In this document: positions 1 to 7,355 of the stretch, one piece after another
How positions within the stretch are numbered: position 1 is the first letter of the stretch
How the letters are laid out: every line of letters begins with the position of its first letter
Origin: Saccharopolyspora shandongensis
GTDB taxonomy: Bacteria; Actinomycetota; Actinomycetes; Mycobacteriales; Pseudonocardiaceae
Assembly: GCF_900106995.1 (NCBI RefSeq)
Contig: NZ_FNOK01000012.1
Coordinates: forward strand, 124,001 to 188,000
Length of the DNA stretch: 64,000 nucleotides
Direction: 5' to 3'
Notes under the pieces: generated by a model
What the model was told of the DNA's origin: nothing
What the model saw: only the letters and a program-made list of their open reading frames with translations
The model's database searches: none
Made by a program: the position numbers and the translations under genes

Positions 1-1
1 G

Positions 2-964
2 CTGCCGATCCCCGGCCTCGCCGAGGAGGGCATCTCGCTGAAGACCGTTGGCGAAGCCACCTACCTGCGCAACCACGTGCTGGGCAAGATGGACGCCGCG
101 GCCAACACCGACGACCCCGAGCTGCGCGACCGGCTGCTGACGTTCACCTTCGTCGGCGGCGGCTTCGCAGGCGTCGAGGCGCTGGCGGAGCTGGAGGACA
201 TGGCCCGCTACGCCACGCGCTACTACGACAACATCAAGCCCGACGACATGTCCTGGGCGCTCGTCGAGGCCGCCGGCCGGGTGATGCCCGAGGTCAGCGA
301 GAAGATGGGCGTCTACGTCGTCAAGGCCCTCGAAGAGCGCGGCATCAAGGTCTACCTGAACACCTTCCTGAAGTCCGTCGAGGGCGGGCACGCGGTGCTC
401 TCCGACGGCACGGAGTTCGACACCGACACCCTGGTGTGGAACGCGGGTGTGAAGGCCAACCCGGTGCTGAAGAACACCGACCTGCCGCTGGACGAGCGCG
501 GCCGGGTCAAGGCCACCGCGCACCTGCAGGTCGAGGGTCTGCCCGGCGTGTGGGCGGCCGGTGACTGCGCCGCGGTCCCGGACCTGTCCAAGACCGAGGA
601 GAACCCCGGCGCCACCTGCGCGCCTTCCGCGCAGCACGCGGTGCGGCAGGCCAACCAGCTGGCCAAGAACGTGTTGGCCTCGCTGCGCGGCAAGTCGACC
701 AAGGAGTACCGCCACGCCTACGCCGGCTCGGTCGCCGGCATGGGGCTGTACAAGGGCGTCGCCGACGTCTACGGCTTCAAGGCCAAGGGCTTCATCGCGT
801 GGTTCATGCACCGCTCGTACCACGTGAGCCGGATGCCCACGTTCAACCGCAAGCTGCGCATCATCATCGACTGGACGCTGGCGTTCCTGTTCAAGCGCGA
901 AGTCGTGTCGATGGGTCAGATCCAGAACCCGCGGGCCGCGTTCGAGCGGGCCGCCGAGAGCTGA
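2..964 (+). CDS. ndh: type II NADH dehydrogenase (NDH-2), 3' part; 5' end outside window
   Basis: This is a single-subunit, non-proton-pumping NADH:quinone oxidoreductase that works at the inner face of the membrane and feeds electrons to menaquinone. The frame is open from the first bases of the window, so the N-terminal FAD-binding Rossmann motif is missing. What remains includes the second dinucleotide-binding motif, GGGFAGVE (about nt 155-178), which binds NADH, and the C-terminal FAD contact AAGDCAAVP (about nt 554-580). The tail after MHRSYHVSRMP is basic and hydrophobic, as in the membrane-anchoring C-terminus of NDH-2. A strong hairpin terminator follows directly. The family assignment is firm; only the 5' end is unknown. 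Confidence 0.93.
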   Translation: MPIPGLAEEGISLKTVGEATYLRNHVLGKMDAAANTDDPELRDRLLTFTFVGGGFAGVEALAELEDMARYATRYYDNIKPDDMSWALVEAAGRVMPEVSEKMGVYVVKALEERGIKVYLNTFLKSVEGGHAVLSDGTEFDTDTLVWNAGVKANPVLKNTDLPLDERGRVKATAHLQVEGLPGVWAAGDCAAVPDLSKTEENPGATCAPSAQHAVRQANQLAKNVLASLRGKSTKEYRHAYAGSVAGMGLYKGVADVYGFKAKGFIAWFMHRSYHVSRMPTFNRKLRIIIDWTLAFLFKREVVSMGQIQNPRAAFERAAES

Positions 965-997
965 CCGGCGCCAACGACCGGGCACTCGCAGCTACGG

Positions 998-1030
998 GGC
1001 CGCGTGCCGGAATGGGCACGCGGCCTTCTT
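998..1030 (+). terminator. rho-independent terminator after ndh
   Basis: A perfect 11-bp inverted repeat (GGCCGCGTGCC at 998-1008 and GGCACGCGGCC at 1015-1025) has a 6-nt loop and is followed by TTCTT. It closes the ndh transcript and separates it from the peptide/ATP-grasp pair. Confidence 0.85.
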
Positions 1031-1131
1031 GTCCCCGACGCCGTGCTCCGTGCGGGCTATCTGGAGGGCGGCTAACCTTGACAATCCGTAGCGGGAAATC
1101 GAAGACTATAGCGAGTTCGTCACCTGAAAGG

Positions 1132-1281
1132 ATGCGTCACACGGGGGAAGGGGTGAATCCCTTGACGCTGAAAGAACTTGCCGCCCTACTGCGGAGCGGT
1201 GCTGTTGAGGAAGGTCCGCTCGCGGACTTCGCGGAGGACTACCAGGAAGCATCTCGGGTCTTCCGGAAGAAGGACGACTGA
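1132..1281 (+). CDS. 49-aa peptide, possible RiPP precursor for the adjacent ATP-grasp ligase
   Basis: The reading frame encodes 49 residues from ATG 1132, or 42 from GTG 1153, which has a purine-rich GGGGGAAGG just upstream. The GTG start is equally credible. The peptide has a leader-like helix-forming N-terminal half (LTLKELAALLRSG) and a charged C-terminal half rich in Asp/Glu, Lys/Arg and one Ser (ADFAEDYQEASRVF, then RKKDD). It ends 2 nt before the start of an MvdD-like ATP-grasp protein, so the two are probably translationally coupled. Graspetide precursors are small, sit next to such ligases and carry acidic acceptor residues with Ser/Thr/Lys partners, which this tail has. There is no obvious repeated core motif. 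Precursor function is an inference from position and composition. Confidence 0.55.
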   Translation: MRHTGEGVNPLTLKELAALLRSGAVEEGPLADFAEDYQEASRVFRKKDD

Positions 1282-1283
1282 GC

Positions 1284-2420
1284 ATGGACGAGGCCGAGGA
1301 ACGGCCCGCCGACCTCGGAAACCCGCCCGGGGCGGCCGCGCAGCCGTTCCTCCGCCCGAGCCCGATGCTGTTGCAGGGGCAGGACTACTTCTTCCGCTCG
1401 CCGGACACGCTGCTGGACTTCCAGGAGCGGATGTTCGGCGCGGATCTCGTCGCCGATGAGCCCGGCGACCCGGTGCCGTGCGTGCTGGTGCTGGCGCGCG
1501 CCGCCGACATGGAGATGAACGAGCTGTCGCTGGCGCTGGCCGAGCACGACATCCGCATGGTGCGCATCGATGCCGACCGCTGCCTGGACCTCGCCCTCAC
1601 CATCTACACGGACACGCCGCTGATCGAGTTCCAGCGCTGGCTGCTGCGGCCGGTCCTGGTCTGGCGGCGGCACTTCGACATCACCGCTATCCCGGTCGAC
1701 CCGACCACGGTGCACGGCGCCTACGTCCGCGAGCAGTGGAGCGCGGTGGCGAACTGGCTGGCCTGCCGAGGTGACTGGGAGCAGGTGAATTCGGTGCATT
1801 CCACCGAACACCTCGACCGGCTGACGCAGCTGCAGGGCGCGTCGGCGGTCGGCCTGCGGGTGCCCCGGACCGCGGTGACCACCATGCCCGGGCGGAGCCG
1901 TCCGGGCGGCGGCCGGTGCATCGTCAAGACGGCCGGGCACCACCTCCTCGAACCCGAGCCGGGCGCGCTGCGCGGCCTCTTCCCGCGCCCGTTGGACATC
2001 CGGCTCAGCGGCGAGGCCCGCGAGCCGGCCCCGGTGCTGGTCCAGCAGTACCTCGACTCGGACCACGAGCTGCGCGTGTTCGTCATCGGCGATCGGGCGA
2101 TCGGCTTCCGGGTGCAAAAGCTGGACCCGGCGCAGCTGTGGGTGGACCCTGATTCGGTCGTGGTGGAACGAGTGGAGGTACCCGAGGACCTGGTCCAGCG
2201 GCTGCTGGCGCTGTGCCGGCAGTGGCGGCTGGACGTGGCCGGCTTCGACTTACTCGGAGTCGGCGACGAATGGGTGTTTCTCGAGGTCAACGTCAATTGC
2301 GACTGGCGCTGGTTCGAGCACCGGGCCGACTGCGCGGACGTCTCGACCGCCGTGCACGACTGGGTGCGGAGCCGCTTCGCCGAGCTCTCGACCGCGAAGA
2401 CCGGCTGGGGGAGCTGGTGA
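1284..2420 (+). CDS. MvdD/TgmB-like ATP-grasp ligase
   Basis: This 378-aa protein has the architecture of ATP-grasp ribosomal-peptide maturases. The N-terminal half is a pre-ATP-grasp domain containing a WRR motif (about residue 130) and, near residue 190, GLRVPRTAVTT, the family's hallmark linker (GL-x-VP-x-T-x-x-T). The C-terminal half is the ATP-grasp fold: IVKTA supplies a nucleotide-binding lysine, VLVQQYLDSDHELRVFVIG is the central strand pair, and FLEVNVNCDW (about residue 332) holds the Mg-binding Glu and Asn. Such enzymes form ester or amide bonds between peptide side chains using ATP. The tiny gene immediately upstream is the natural substrate candidate. No transporter or acetyltransferase of the known graspetide type is adjacent. 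Enzyme class is confident, substrate is inferred. Confidence 0.8.
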   Translation: MDEAEERPADLGNPPGAAAQPFLRPSPMLLQGQDYFFRSPDTLLDFQERMFGADLVADEPGDPVPCVLVLARAADMEMNELSLALAEHDIRMVRIDADRCLDLALTIYTDTPLIEFQRWLLRPVLVWRRHFDITAIPVDPTTVHGAYVREQWSAVANWLACRGDWEQVNSVHSTEHLDRLTQLQGASAVGLRVPRTAVTTMPGRSRPGGGRCIVKTAGHHLLEPEPGALRGLFPRPLDIRLSGEAREPAPVLVQQYLDSDHELRVFVIGDRAIGFRVQKLDPAQLWVDPDSVVVERVEVPEDLVQRLLALCRQWRLDVAGFDLLGVGDEWVFLEVNVNCDWRWFEHRADCADVSTAVHDWVRSRFAELSTAKTGWGSW

Positions 2421-2530
2421 CCGAGCGCCCGGCGGAACAACGAGGTGTCCTTCAGCAGTTCGAGGGAACCGAGCGAAGCGCCACTGCGTCGTAATCGGTG
2501 CGGCACCCGCCGCGACGAGCAGTGCTGACC

Positions 2531-2604
2531 GCCCCCGTAGCCCAACTGGCAGAGGCAGACGACTTAAAATCGTCCAAGTGTCGGTTCGAACCCGACCGGG
2601 GGCA
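2531..2604 (+). tRNA. tRNA with anticodon UAA (Leu by codon), class I fold
   Basis: The cloverleaf is complete: acceptor GCCCCCG/CGGGGGC with discriminator A, D arm closed by GCC/GGC, anticodon stem GACGA/TCGTC with a 7-nt loop reading CTTAAAA (anticodon TAA), five-base variable loop CAAGT, and T arm GTCGG-TTCGAAC-CCGAC. CCA is not encoded. The anticodon would read the leucine codon UUA, rare in GC-rich actinomycetes. Bacterial leucine tRNAs normally have a long class II variable arm, which this lacks. Decoding identity is therefore assigned by anticodon only, and charging specificity is uncertain. Confidence 0.88.
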
Positions 2605-2714
2605 CATATCTTCCCAGGTCAGCGACCTGGAGAGGCGTTTTCGGGGCTTGCGGGATGGTGGCGGTATCCATCGTCTGCTCATCGCTTTGGTCCTCGGCAA
2701 GGGAGTCGGAGATG

Positions 2715-2890
2715 GGTCGACCGCCCCTCCAGATCGGCAGGTTCTCCGACCGGCTCGGGCGCAAGCGGCTCTACCTCGGCGGGGTGGCCGTCGCCTTTTC
2801 GTTCTTCTTGCTGCTGGACACCCGGAGCGCCGTGCTGATCTGGGCCGCCATGATCGTCGGGCTGTCCATCGGCTGCACGGCCGGGCGCTC
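2715..2890 (+). pseudogene. remnant of an MFS (MHS-type) transporter
   Basis: A short stretch in one frame reads GRFSDRLGRKRLYLGG followed by two hydrophobic segments (VAVAFSFFLLLD and SAVLIWAAMIVGLSIG). This matches the loop 2-3 signature (G-x-L/F-SDRIGRR) and following helices of the metabolite:H+ symporter branch of the major facilitator superfamily. There is no start, no helices 1-2 and no remaining helices; the frame then runs antisense into the ABC gene downstream. It is a deletion remnant lying 3' of the tRNA, a common place for integration and excision scars. Confidence 0.6.
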
Positions 2891-2919
2891 AGAACAGGAA
2901 CGCTCGACCGGCGCGGTGA

Positions 2920-3768
2920 TCAGCGACTTCCCTGCCGAGCCCGCAGGTAGTCCGTCACGAGCCCTTCGAGCTCCGGCCGCTGCCCCTCCCAGCCCGCCGC
3001 GAGCGAGCCGGGGGTGCGCACAAGCGAGCGCTGCTGCCGGCCCGTTCGCCTCGTGTGGATCACCGTGCCGGTGACCGAGGATCCGTCGTCGGCCGGGCCG
3101 ATGACGTCGAGGTGGTCGTCGAGGATCTCCTCGACATCACCGTTGAGCAGCACCTGCCCGGCGTGCAGCAGCATGAGGTGATCGCACACGTCGCGCAGTT
3201 CACCGAGCGAGTGCGAGGACAGCACCACCGTCATCCCGCGCTCGGCGACATCGGTCATCACCAGCCGGAGGAAGTCCTCCCGGGCGAGCGGATCGAGATC
3301 CGACATTGGCTCGTCGAGCAGCAGCAGCTTCGGCAGCCGTCCGAGGCTGAGCGCGAGCGCGAGCTGGGTGCGCATGCCCTGCGACAACGAACTGACGCGG
3401 CTGTTGCGATCCATCTCCGGGTGCGCGGCCAGGGCCTCCTCCACCCGCTCCGGCGCCCACCGCTGGTTCACGGCGCCCACCGTCCGGATCATCTCCGCGA
3501 TGGTGAAGTCCTTGTACAGCGGGCGGTGCTGCGGCAGGTACGCCGCGTCCGGGTGCAGGCGGCCGCGCACCTCGTCGCCGAACACCCGCATCTGCCCGGC
3601 CGACGGCCGGATCAGTCCGGCCGCCAGCCCGAGGAAGGTGCTCTTGCCCCCGCCGTTCGCGCCGACCAGCCCGATCACCTTTCCCTCGGGCAGTTCGACG
3701 GTGCAGTCCCGGAGCGCCTGCTTCCGGCCGTAGTTCTTGGACAACCCGGTGGTGCGCAAAACGCTCAT
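2920..3768 (-). CDS. ABC transporter ATP-binding protein (YtrB-like)
   Basis: This 282-aa protein is the nucleotide-binding subunit of an ABC transporter. It has Walker A (GANGGGKST, residues 36-44), a Q-loop (YLPQHRPLY), a signature LSQGM instead of LSGGQ, Walker B LLLLDEP and the switch histidine in SSHSLGE. The C-terminal 60 residues form a tail without ATPase motifs. Its ATG overlaps the stop of the upstream GntR gene by 4 bp, so the two are co-translated. The order regulator, ATPase, with a second ATPase and permease upstream, is that of YtrA-type cassettes responding to cell-envelope stress. The substrate cannot be read from sequence. Confidence 0.9.
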   Translation of the reverse strand: MSVLRTTGLSKNYGRKQALRDCTVELPEGKVIGLVGANGGGKSTFLGLAAGLIRPSAGQMRVFGDEVRGRLHPDAAYLPQHRPLYKDFTIAEMIRTVGAVNQRWAPERVEEALAAHPEMDRNSRVSSLSQGMRTQLALALSLGRLPKLLLLDEPMSDLDPLAREDFLRLVMTDVAERGMTVVLSSHSLGELRDVCDHLMLLHAGQVLLNGDVEEILDDHLDVIGPADDGSSVTGTVIHTRRTGRQQRSLVRTPGSLAAGWEGQRPELEGLVTDYLRARQGSR

Positions 3769-4178
3769 GATGCGTTCGGCCCCTCAACGTGGAAGTGCTC
3801 GTCTCGGACGGCAACATAGACCGCGTCGACGGCCTCCACAGCGAGACCACCGCTCTTCGCGCGGCTCATCCAGTCCTCCAGATCGCGTCGCAACGGCGCT
3901 TCGACGGCGGTCAGCTCGCTCGCCAGCGAACGCGTCACGAAGGTTCCCACCCCGCGCCTGGCCTCGACCAGCCCGTCGCGTTCGAGTTCGCGGTAGGCCT
4001 TGAGCACCGTGTTCGGATTGACCGCCGTCGCCTCCACCACCTCACGCGCCGTGGGCAGCCGATCACCGGGCCCCAGCAGGCCCAATCGCATGGCCTGTTT
4101 GACCTGTTGGATGATCTGGACGTACGTGGAGACCCCGGAACGACGGTCGATCCGGAACTCGATCATACGGCCCAGCAT
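3765..4178 (-). CDS. GntR-family regulator, YtrA subfamily
   Basis: At 137 aa this is the short YtrA type: an N-terminal winged helix (residues about 10-80, with TAREVVEATAVNPNTVLKAYRELERDGLVEARRG split over helix 2, recognition helix and wing) and only a small C-terminal helical dimerisation extension. YtrA regulators repress the ABC operon they belong to. GGGGAGG lies just upstream of ATG 4178; an in-frame ATG at 4166 is an alternative. The gene lies 43 nt downstream of the permease and overlaps the following ATPase gene by 4 bp, placing all four genes in one operon. Confidence 0.88.
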   Translation of the reverse strand: MLGRMIEFRIDRRSGVSTYVQIIQQVKQAMRLGLLGPGDRLPTAREVVEATAVNPNTVLKAYRELERDGLVEARRGVGTFVTRSLASELTAVEAPLRRDLEDWMSRAKSGGLAVEAVDAVYVAVRDEHFHVEGPNAS

Positions 4179-4221
4179 AATCCTCCCCGCTCATCCGAGC
4201 GCGGAACCCGGCGCCGCCGGA

Positions 4222-5184
4222 TCAGTGCTGCCGTTGCAGCGTCCACGCGGTTCCCACCAGCAGCAAGACCGCGGCGAGGCCGAACACGGCGAACTCGGCC
4301 AGCTGCAGACCCGGCGCCGCGGACGGGTAGATCACGTCGGCGAAGCTCCCGGTCAGACCCTTCTCCGCGTAGCAGGCGCCAAAGTCCATACCGATCGGGC
4401 AGGAGGTCACGTCCGACGACTCAGGGCGCAGGAGCTGCCCGCCTTTACCGAGGAAACCGGAGTCCAGCACCATGGCCCCGGGCTCACTGGGCGTCGCACT
4501 GATCGTCGGGTCGGACGTGGTGAGGCGCTGCACCGGCAAGAAGTTCGGGGCGACGTTGGTCACCACGGCGCGCAGTACGACCAGCGTGCCGAGCGTGGTG
4601 GTCAAGGCCATCAACGAACGCCGCATGACCGCGCCCAGCAGCGCGCCCAGGGCGAAGCTGAACAGCAGGTGCGCGACCGGCATCGGCCCGATGGTGTCGA
4701 AGTTCAGCCACTGGAACGGGCTGCTCCGCAACGGGCCCAGCAGCCCGGCGGCCGCCACCCACCGGTCGACGAGCAACTGGAGCACCACCACCACGACGGC
4801 GGACGGCAGCAGCAGCACCGCCACCTTGGTGATCATCCAGCGGAGCCGGCTGACGGACTGGGTGAAGGCGAGCACGTGCGTGCCGTGCTCGATCTCGCGA
4901 GCGAACATCGGCGCGGCGCAGAACACACCCAGCAACACCGGGAGCGCGAAGACCACCCCTTGCCCGATCTTGATCAGATCGAACCATTCCTTCTGGAACT
5001 CCACCCGCGCCGGCGCGCAGCCGGGGGTCTTCTCGCGGATCGACAGGCACGCCTGCAGGCCGCGCTCCTCGATGTCACCGGTCATGCTGGAATGCAGCAG
5101 CAGCACGGTCGCACTACCGAGCAGCAGCAGGGCCGCCAGGGTTATCAGCTGTGCGCGATGTTGCCGCCAGGCGACCCAGATCAT
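4222..5184 (-). CDS. ABC transporter permease
   Basis: This 320-aa membrane protein begins MIWVAWRQHRAQL with an amphipathic start and a first helix (LITLAALLLLGSATVLLL). An extracytoplasmic loop with several Cys and charged residues follows, then five more hydrophobic segments. The motif MFAREIEHGTHVLAFTQSVSR is typical of ABC-2-like permeases of YtrA cassettes (EYRHGTA-x-x-A-x-TQS). The start codon overlaps the stop of the upstream ATPase gene (ATGA), so stoichiometric expression is expected. The longer open frame upstream of this ATG is only the overlap with that ATPase. Substrate unknown. Confidence 0.88.
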   Translation of the reverse strand: MIWVAWRQHRAQLITLAALLLLGSATVLLLHSSMTGDIEERGLQACLSIREKTPGCAPARVEFQKEWFDLIKIGQGVVFALPVLLGVFCAAPMFAREIEHGTHVLAFTQSVSRLRWMITKVAVLLLPSAVVVVVLQLLVDRWVAAAGLLGPLRSSPFQWLNFDTIGPMPVAHLLFSFALGALLGAVMRRSLMALTTTLGTLVVLRAVVTNVAPNFLPVQRLTTSDPTISATPSEPGAMVLDSGFLGKGGQLLRPESSDVTSCPIGMDFGACYAEKGLTGSFADVIYPSAAPGLQLAEFAVFGLAAVLLLVGTAWTLQRQH

Positions 5185-6056
5185 GCCGCCACCTCCGCGT
5201 TGTTGTTGTTGTTGCGCATGTAGGCCAGCGCGATGTCGTTGAGCCGGGGCGCGTGCTCGCGCCACCCGGATCCTGTCAACGGCCCGCGCCGCTTGGTGAT
5301 CAGGACCTGCTCCTGCCCGGAGTGCACGCTGTCCACGACGTCGCCCGGAGCAACGGGCAGCTGTCCGGCTCCCCGCAGAACGCGGTGCCCCGCCACGAGA
5401 TCGGCGACCGGCCCGTCCAACCGCACCCGGCCGTTGCCCAGCAGCACCAGGTGGTCGCAGACCGCTTCGAGCTCTTCCAGCACGTGCGAGGACAGCAGAA
5501 CCCCGATGCCGTGCTGCCGCGATTCCTCTTGCAGCGTGCGCAGAGTCGCCTGCCGGGCCAGCGGGTCCAGCTCGGCCAGGGGCTCATCGAGCATCAGCAG
5601 ACCGGGGCGTTTGCCCAGCGCCAGCACGAGCGCCACCCTGGTGCGCTGGCCGCCGGAGAGCTTGCCGACCTTGGCGTCGAACGGCACCTCCGCCGAGCGG
5701 ACGAGCTGCTCCGCGTATCCCTGGTCCCAGCGGGTGTTCATCCGAGCGGCGAAGCGCAGCGTCTCCGACACCGTCAGGCCGGGGTAGAGCGGCTTCTGCT
5801 GGGTCACGTAGGCCACTTCCTCGGGCGCACCGTTTCCGGTGGGGCGCCGCCCGAACACCTCGATGTCGCCCTCGGTCGGCTTGAGCAGGCCGGCGGTCAG
5901 GCCCATCAGAGTGCTCTTGCCCGCCCCGTTGTGGCCGACCAGCGCGACCACCCGGTTCGGGGGCAACGACAGTGAACAACCGCGCAGCGCCCACCCGCGG
6001 CGATATCTCTTGGCCAGCTGGTGCGTCCGCACCGCGGGCACCTCTCCTGCACTCAT
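5181..6056 (-). CDS. ABC transporter ATP-binding protein
   Basis: The 291-aa ATPase has Walker A GHNGAGKST (residues 41-49), Q-loop YVTQQKPLY, canonical signature LSGGQ, Walker B LLMLDEP and switch histidine SSHVLEE. ATG 6056 is chosen over an upstream in-frame ATG because GGGAAGGG sits 6-7 nt before it. The C-terminus holds a run of five asparagines encoded by a GTT/AAC trinucleotide repeat (around 5198-5214), directly before the coupled permease start. It is the first gene of the operon. The operon therefore carries two ATPases and one permease, so the ATPases may act as a heterodimer. Confidence 0.9.
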   Translation of the reverse strand: MSAGEVPAVRTHQLAKRYRRGWALRGCSLSLPPNRVVALVGHNGAGKSTLMGLTAGLLKPTEGDIEVFGRRPTGNGAPEEVAYVTQQKPLYPGLTVSETLRFAARMNTRWDQGYAEQLVRSAEVPFDAKVGKLSGGQRTRVALVLALGKRPGLLMLDEPLAELDPLARQATLRTLQEESRQHGIGVLLSSHVLEELEAVCDHLVLLGNGRVRLDGPVADLVAGHRVLRGAGQLPVAPGDVVDSVHSGQEQVLITKRRGPLTGSGWREHAPRLNDIALAYMRNNNNNAEVAA

Positions 6057-6082
6057 GATCGCCCTTCCCGGCCATATGACCA

Positions 6083-6104
6083 TTTCACCAGTTATCTAGT
6101 GAAA
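6083..6104. promoter_or_regulatory. putative YtrA/GntR operator
   Basis: An inverted repeat TTTCAC-N10-GTGAAA lies 27-48 bp upstream of the first ABC gene, in the right place for autoregulation by the operon's GntR protein. Half-site and spacing are read directly; the binding protein is inferred from proximity. Confidence 0.4.
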
Positions 6105-6481
6105 CAGTACACCAGGTGGGGGCGCGTTGTTCGCCGAACCGCCGAATCCCCGACCGGTCCCCGCGGAGCGGAAGCGGCAATCCCCTTCGCCACCAGCGGG
6201 ATCGACGTCCGTGAGGGAAAACCCTCCGCCGCGCGCACCGGCGGACACGGCTGCCGGAGACGAGGTGCCTGCCGGGCAGAACTCCCACGAGGTCGCGGCG
6301 TGGCCGCCCGGTGAGCCGGTCAAGGGTTCCGCGCCGTACGCATATGCGATCCGTGTGCGAGTACCGGATGTATGGGCCTTTTTCCGGCCAAGTGGCGGGC
6401 TAGGCTGTCGGGGCCCGCGCGGATCATGCGCTACAAGCGGATCTGTGGGGTGTGTCCACCTGGTCAACGAAAGAGTTGCCG
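6105..6481. other. divergent intergenic region
   Basis: About 375 bp separate the ABC operon from the next rightward gene. It must hold both promoters. A short hairpin GAGGG-AAAA-CCCTC (6213-6226) is visible; no convincing open frame, RNA gene or terminator was found. Confidence 0.5.
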
Positions 6482-7348
6482 ATGAACGAGCCGAGCGAAG
6501 TCAGACTCATTATCGTAGACCCTGATCCGAAAGGTCCCGGGTGGGTGGATATATGGTGGGCCGGGCAAATGTCCGCCTCCTGCGCTGTTCCCGTGCTGGA
6601 CGCTGTATCTCGGGCGCTTAATGCCACTGTGGACCTGAATTCCTGGCTGGGAGAATACTACGGCAGGCGCGATGTCACCATTTCTCTTGAATTTCCCTGG
6701 AAGGTGAGGCACGAGGACTTCATTAGTCCGGATGGTTATGTGATGAGCGGAGAATGGGGCTACTGGTGTTCGGTTCACGTGCCGCCGGCGGTGGCCGAAG
6801 AAACCGATCCCCGAGTCGTGTTCGGGTGGCTCTACTCCAAAGGGCTGGAAGCGCTCGAGTGCATAGGGAAGAAAACTCGGCTGGGCGGCCCTCTGTACGG
6901 GGACCGCGTGGATCTCCCGCTGGAATTCGCGCCCGAATCCGGTGCTGTCAGGCTCGTCGCACTTCCTCGGCTGGCGAATAAGATCGCAAATCTCGACGAC
7001 CAGCAGAAAGCGGTTCTTGAACCTGCCGGCAAAATGCGCGGTGTCGATGCGTGGGCGGTAGATGTCGGCGCTGTTTCCGGGGTGGTTCCTCGATCCGTGC
7101 GTGGGCGAGCGGAATTCGTCGAGCAGAGGATCAGGGCAAGCGGTGTGCTGCCGAAGGAAAAGGGTACCTGGGGGCATTTCCGGATCAACTCGGAAGGCTT
7201 GAGCTACCGATCTGTTGTGAAGGCCCTCAAGCTTCTGGAACGCTGGGCCATCTATCAGCTGTCCTGCGAGGTCGTTGATGTGGGCCGCGTCAACCACGTG
7301 TACTGGATGACGATCGCACCAAGCCGGGCGCCGCGTCCACGACCATGA
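6482..7348 (+). CDS. hypothetical protein, lower-GC orphan
   Basis: This 288-aa product is not recognised. It starts MNEPSEVRLIIVDPDP with GAAAGAG 6 nt upstream; an upstream in-frame ATG at 6452 has no better site. It is soluble, without signal peptide or membrane segments. The C-terminal third (GTWGHFRINSEGLSYRSVVKAL, then KLLERWAIYQL) could be a winged-helix-like module. Codon use is clearly less GC-biased than in flanking genes (many A/T third positions, for example ATTATCGTAGACCCTGATCC near the start), a sign of recent acquisition. It stands alone between divergent and convergent neighbours. Confidence 0.7.
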   Translation: MNEPSEVRLIIVDPDPKGPGWVDIWWAGQMSASCAVPVLDAVSRALNATVDLNSWLGEYYGRRDVTISLEFPWKVRHEDFISPDGYVMSGEWGYWCSVHVPPAVAEETDPRVVFGWLYSKGLEALECIGKKTRLGGPLYGDRVDLPLEFAPESGAVRLVALPRLANKIANLDDQQKAVLEPAGKMRGVDAWAVDVGAVSGVVPRSVRGRAEFVEQRIRASGVLPKEKGTWGHFRINSEGLSYRSVVKALKLLERWAIYQLSCEVVDVGRVNHVYWMTIAPSRAPRPRP

Positions 7349-7355
7349 ACGTCTC

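Noticed and set aside
799-1281. One 160-codon reading frame running from the ndh 3' end through the peptide
   Set aside because: The first part overlaps ndh in another frame and crosses its terminator. Only the last 42-49 codons have a ribosome site and a plausible sequence.
6127-6525. Coding frame in the divergent gap before the orphan gene
   Set aside because: Pro/Arg-rich composition with no ribosome site and overlap with the orphan gene start.
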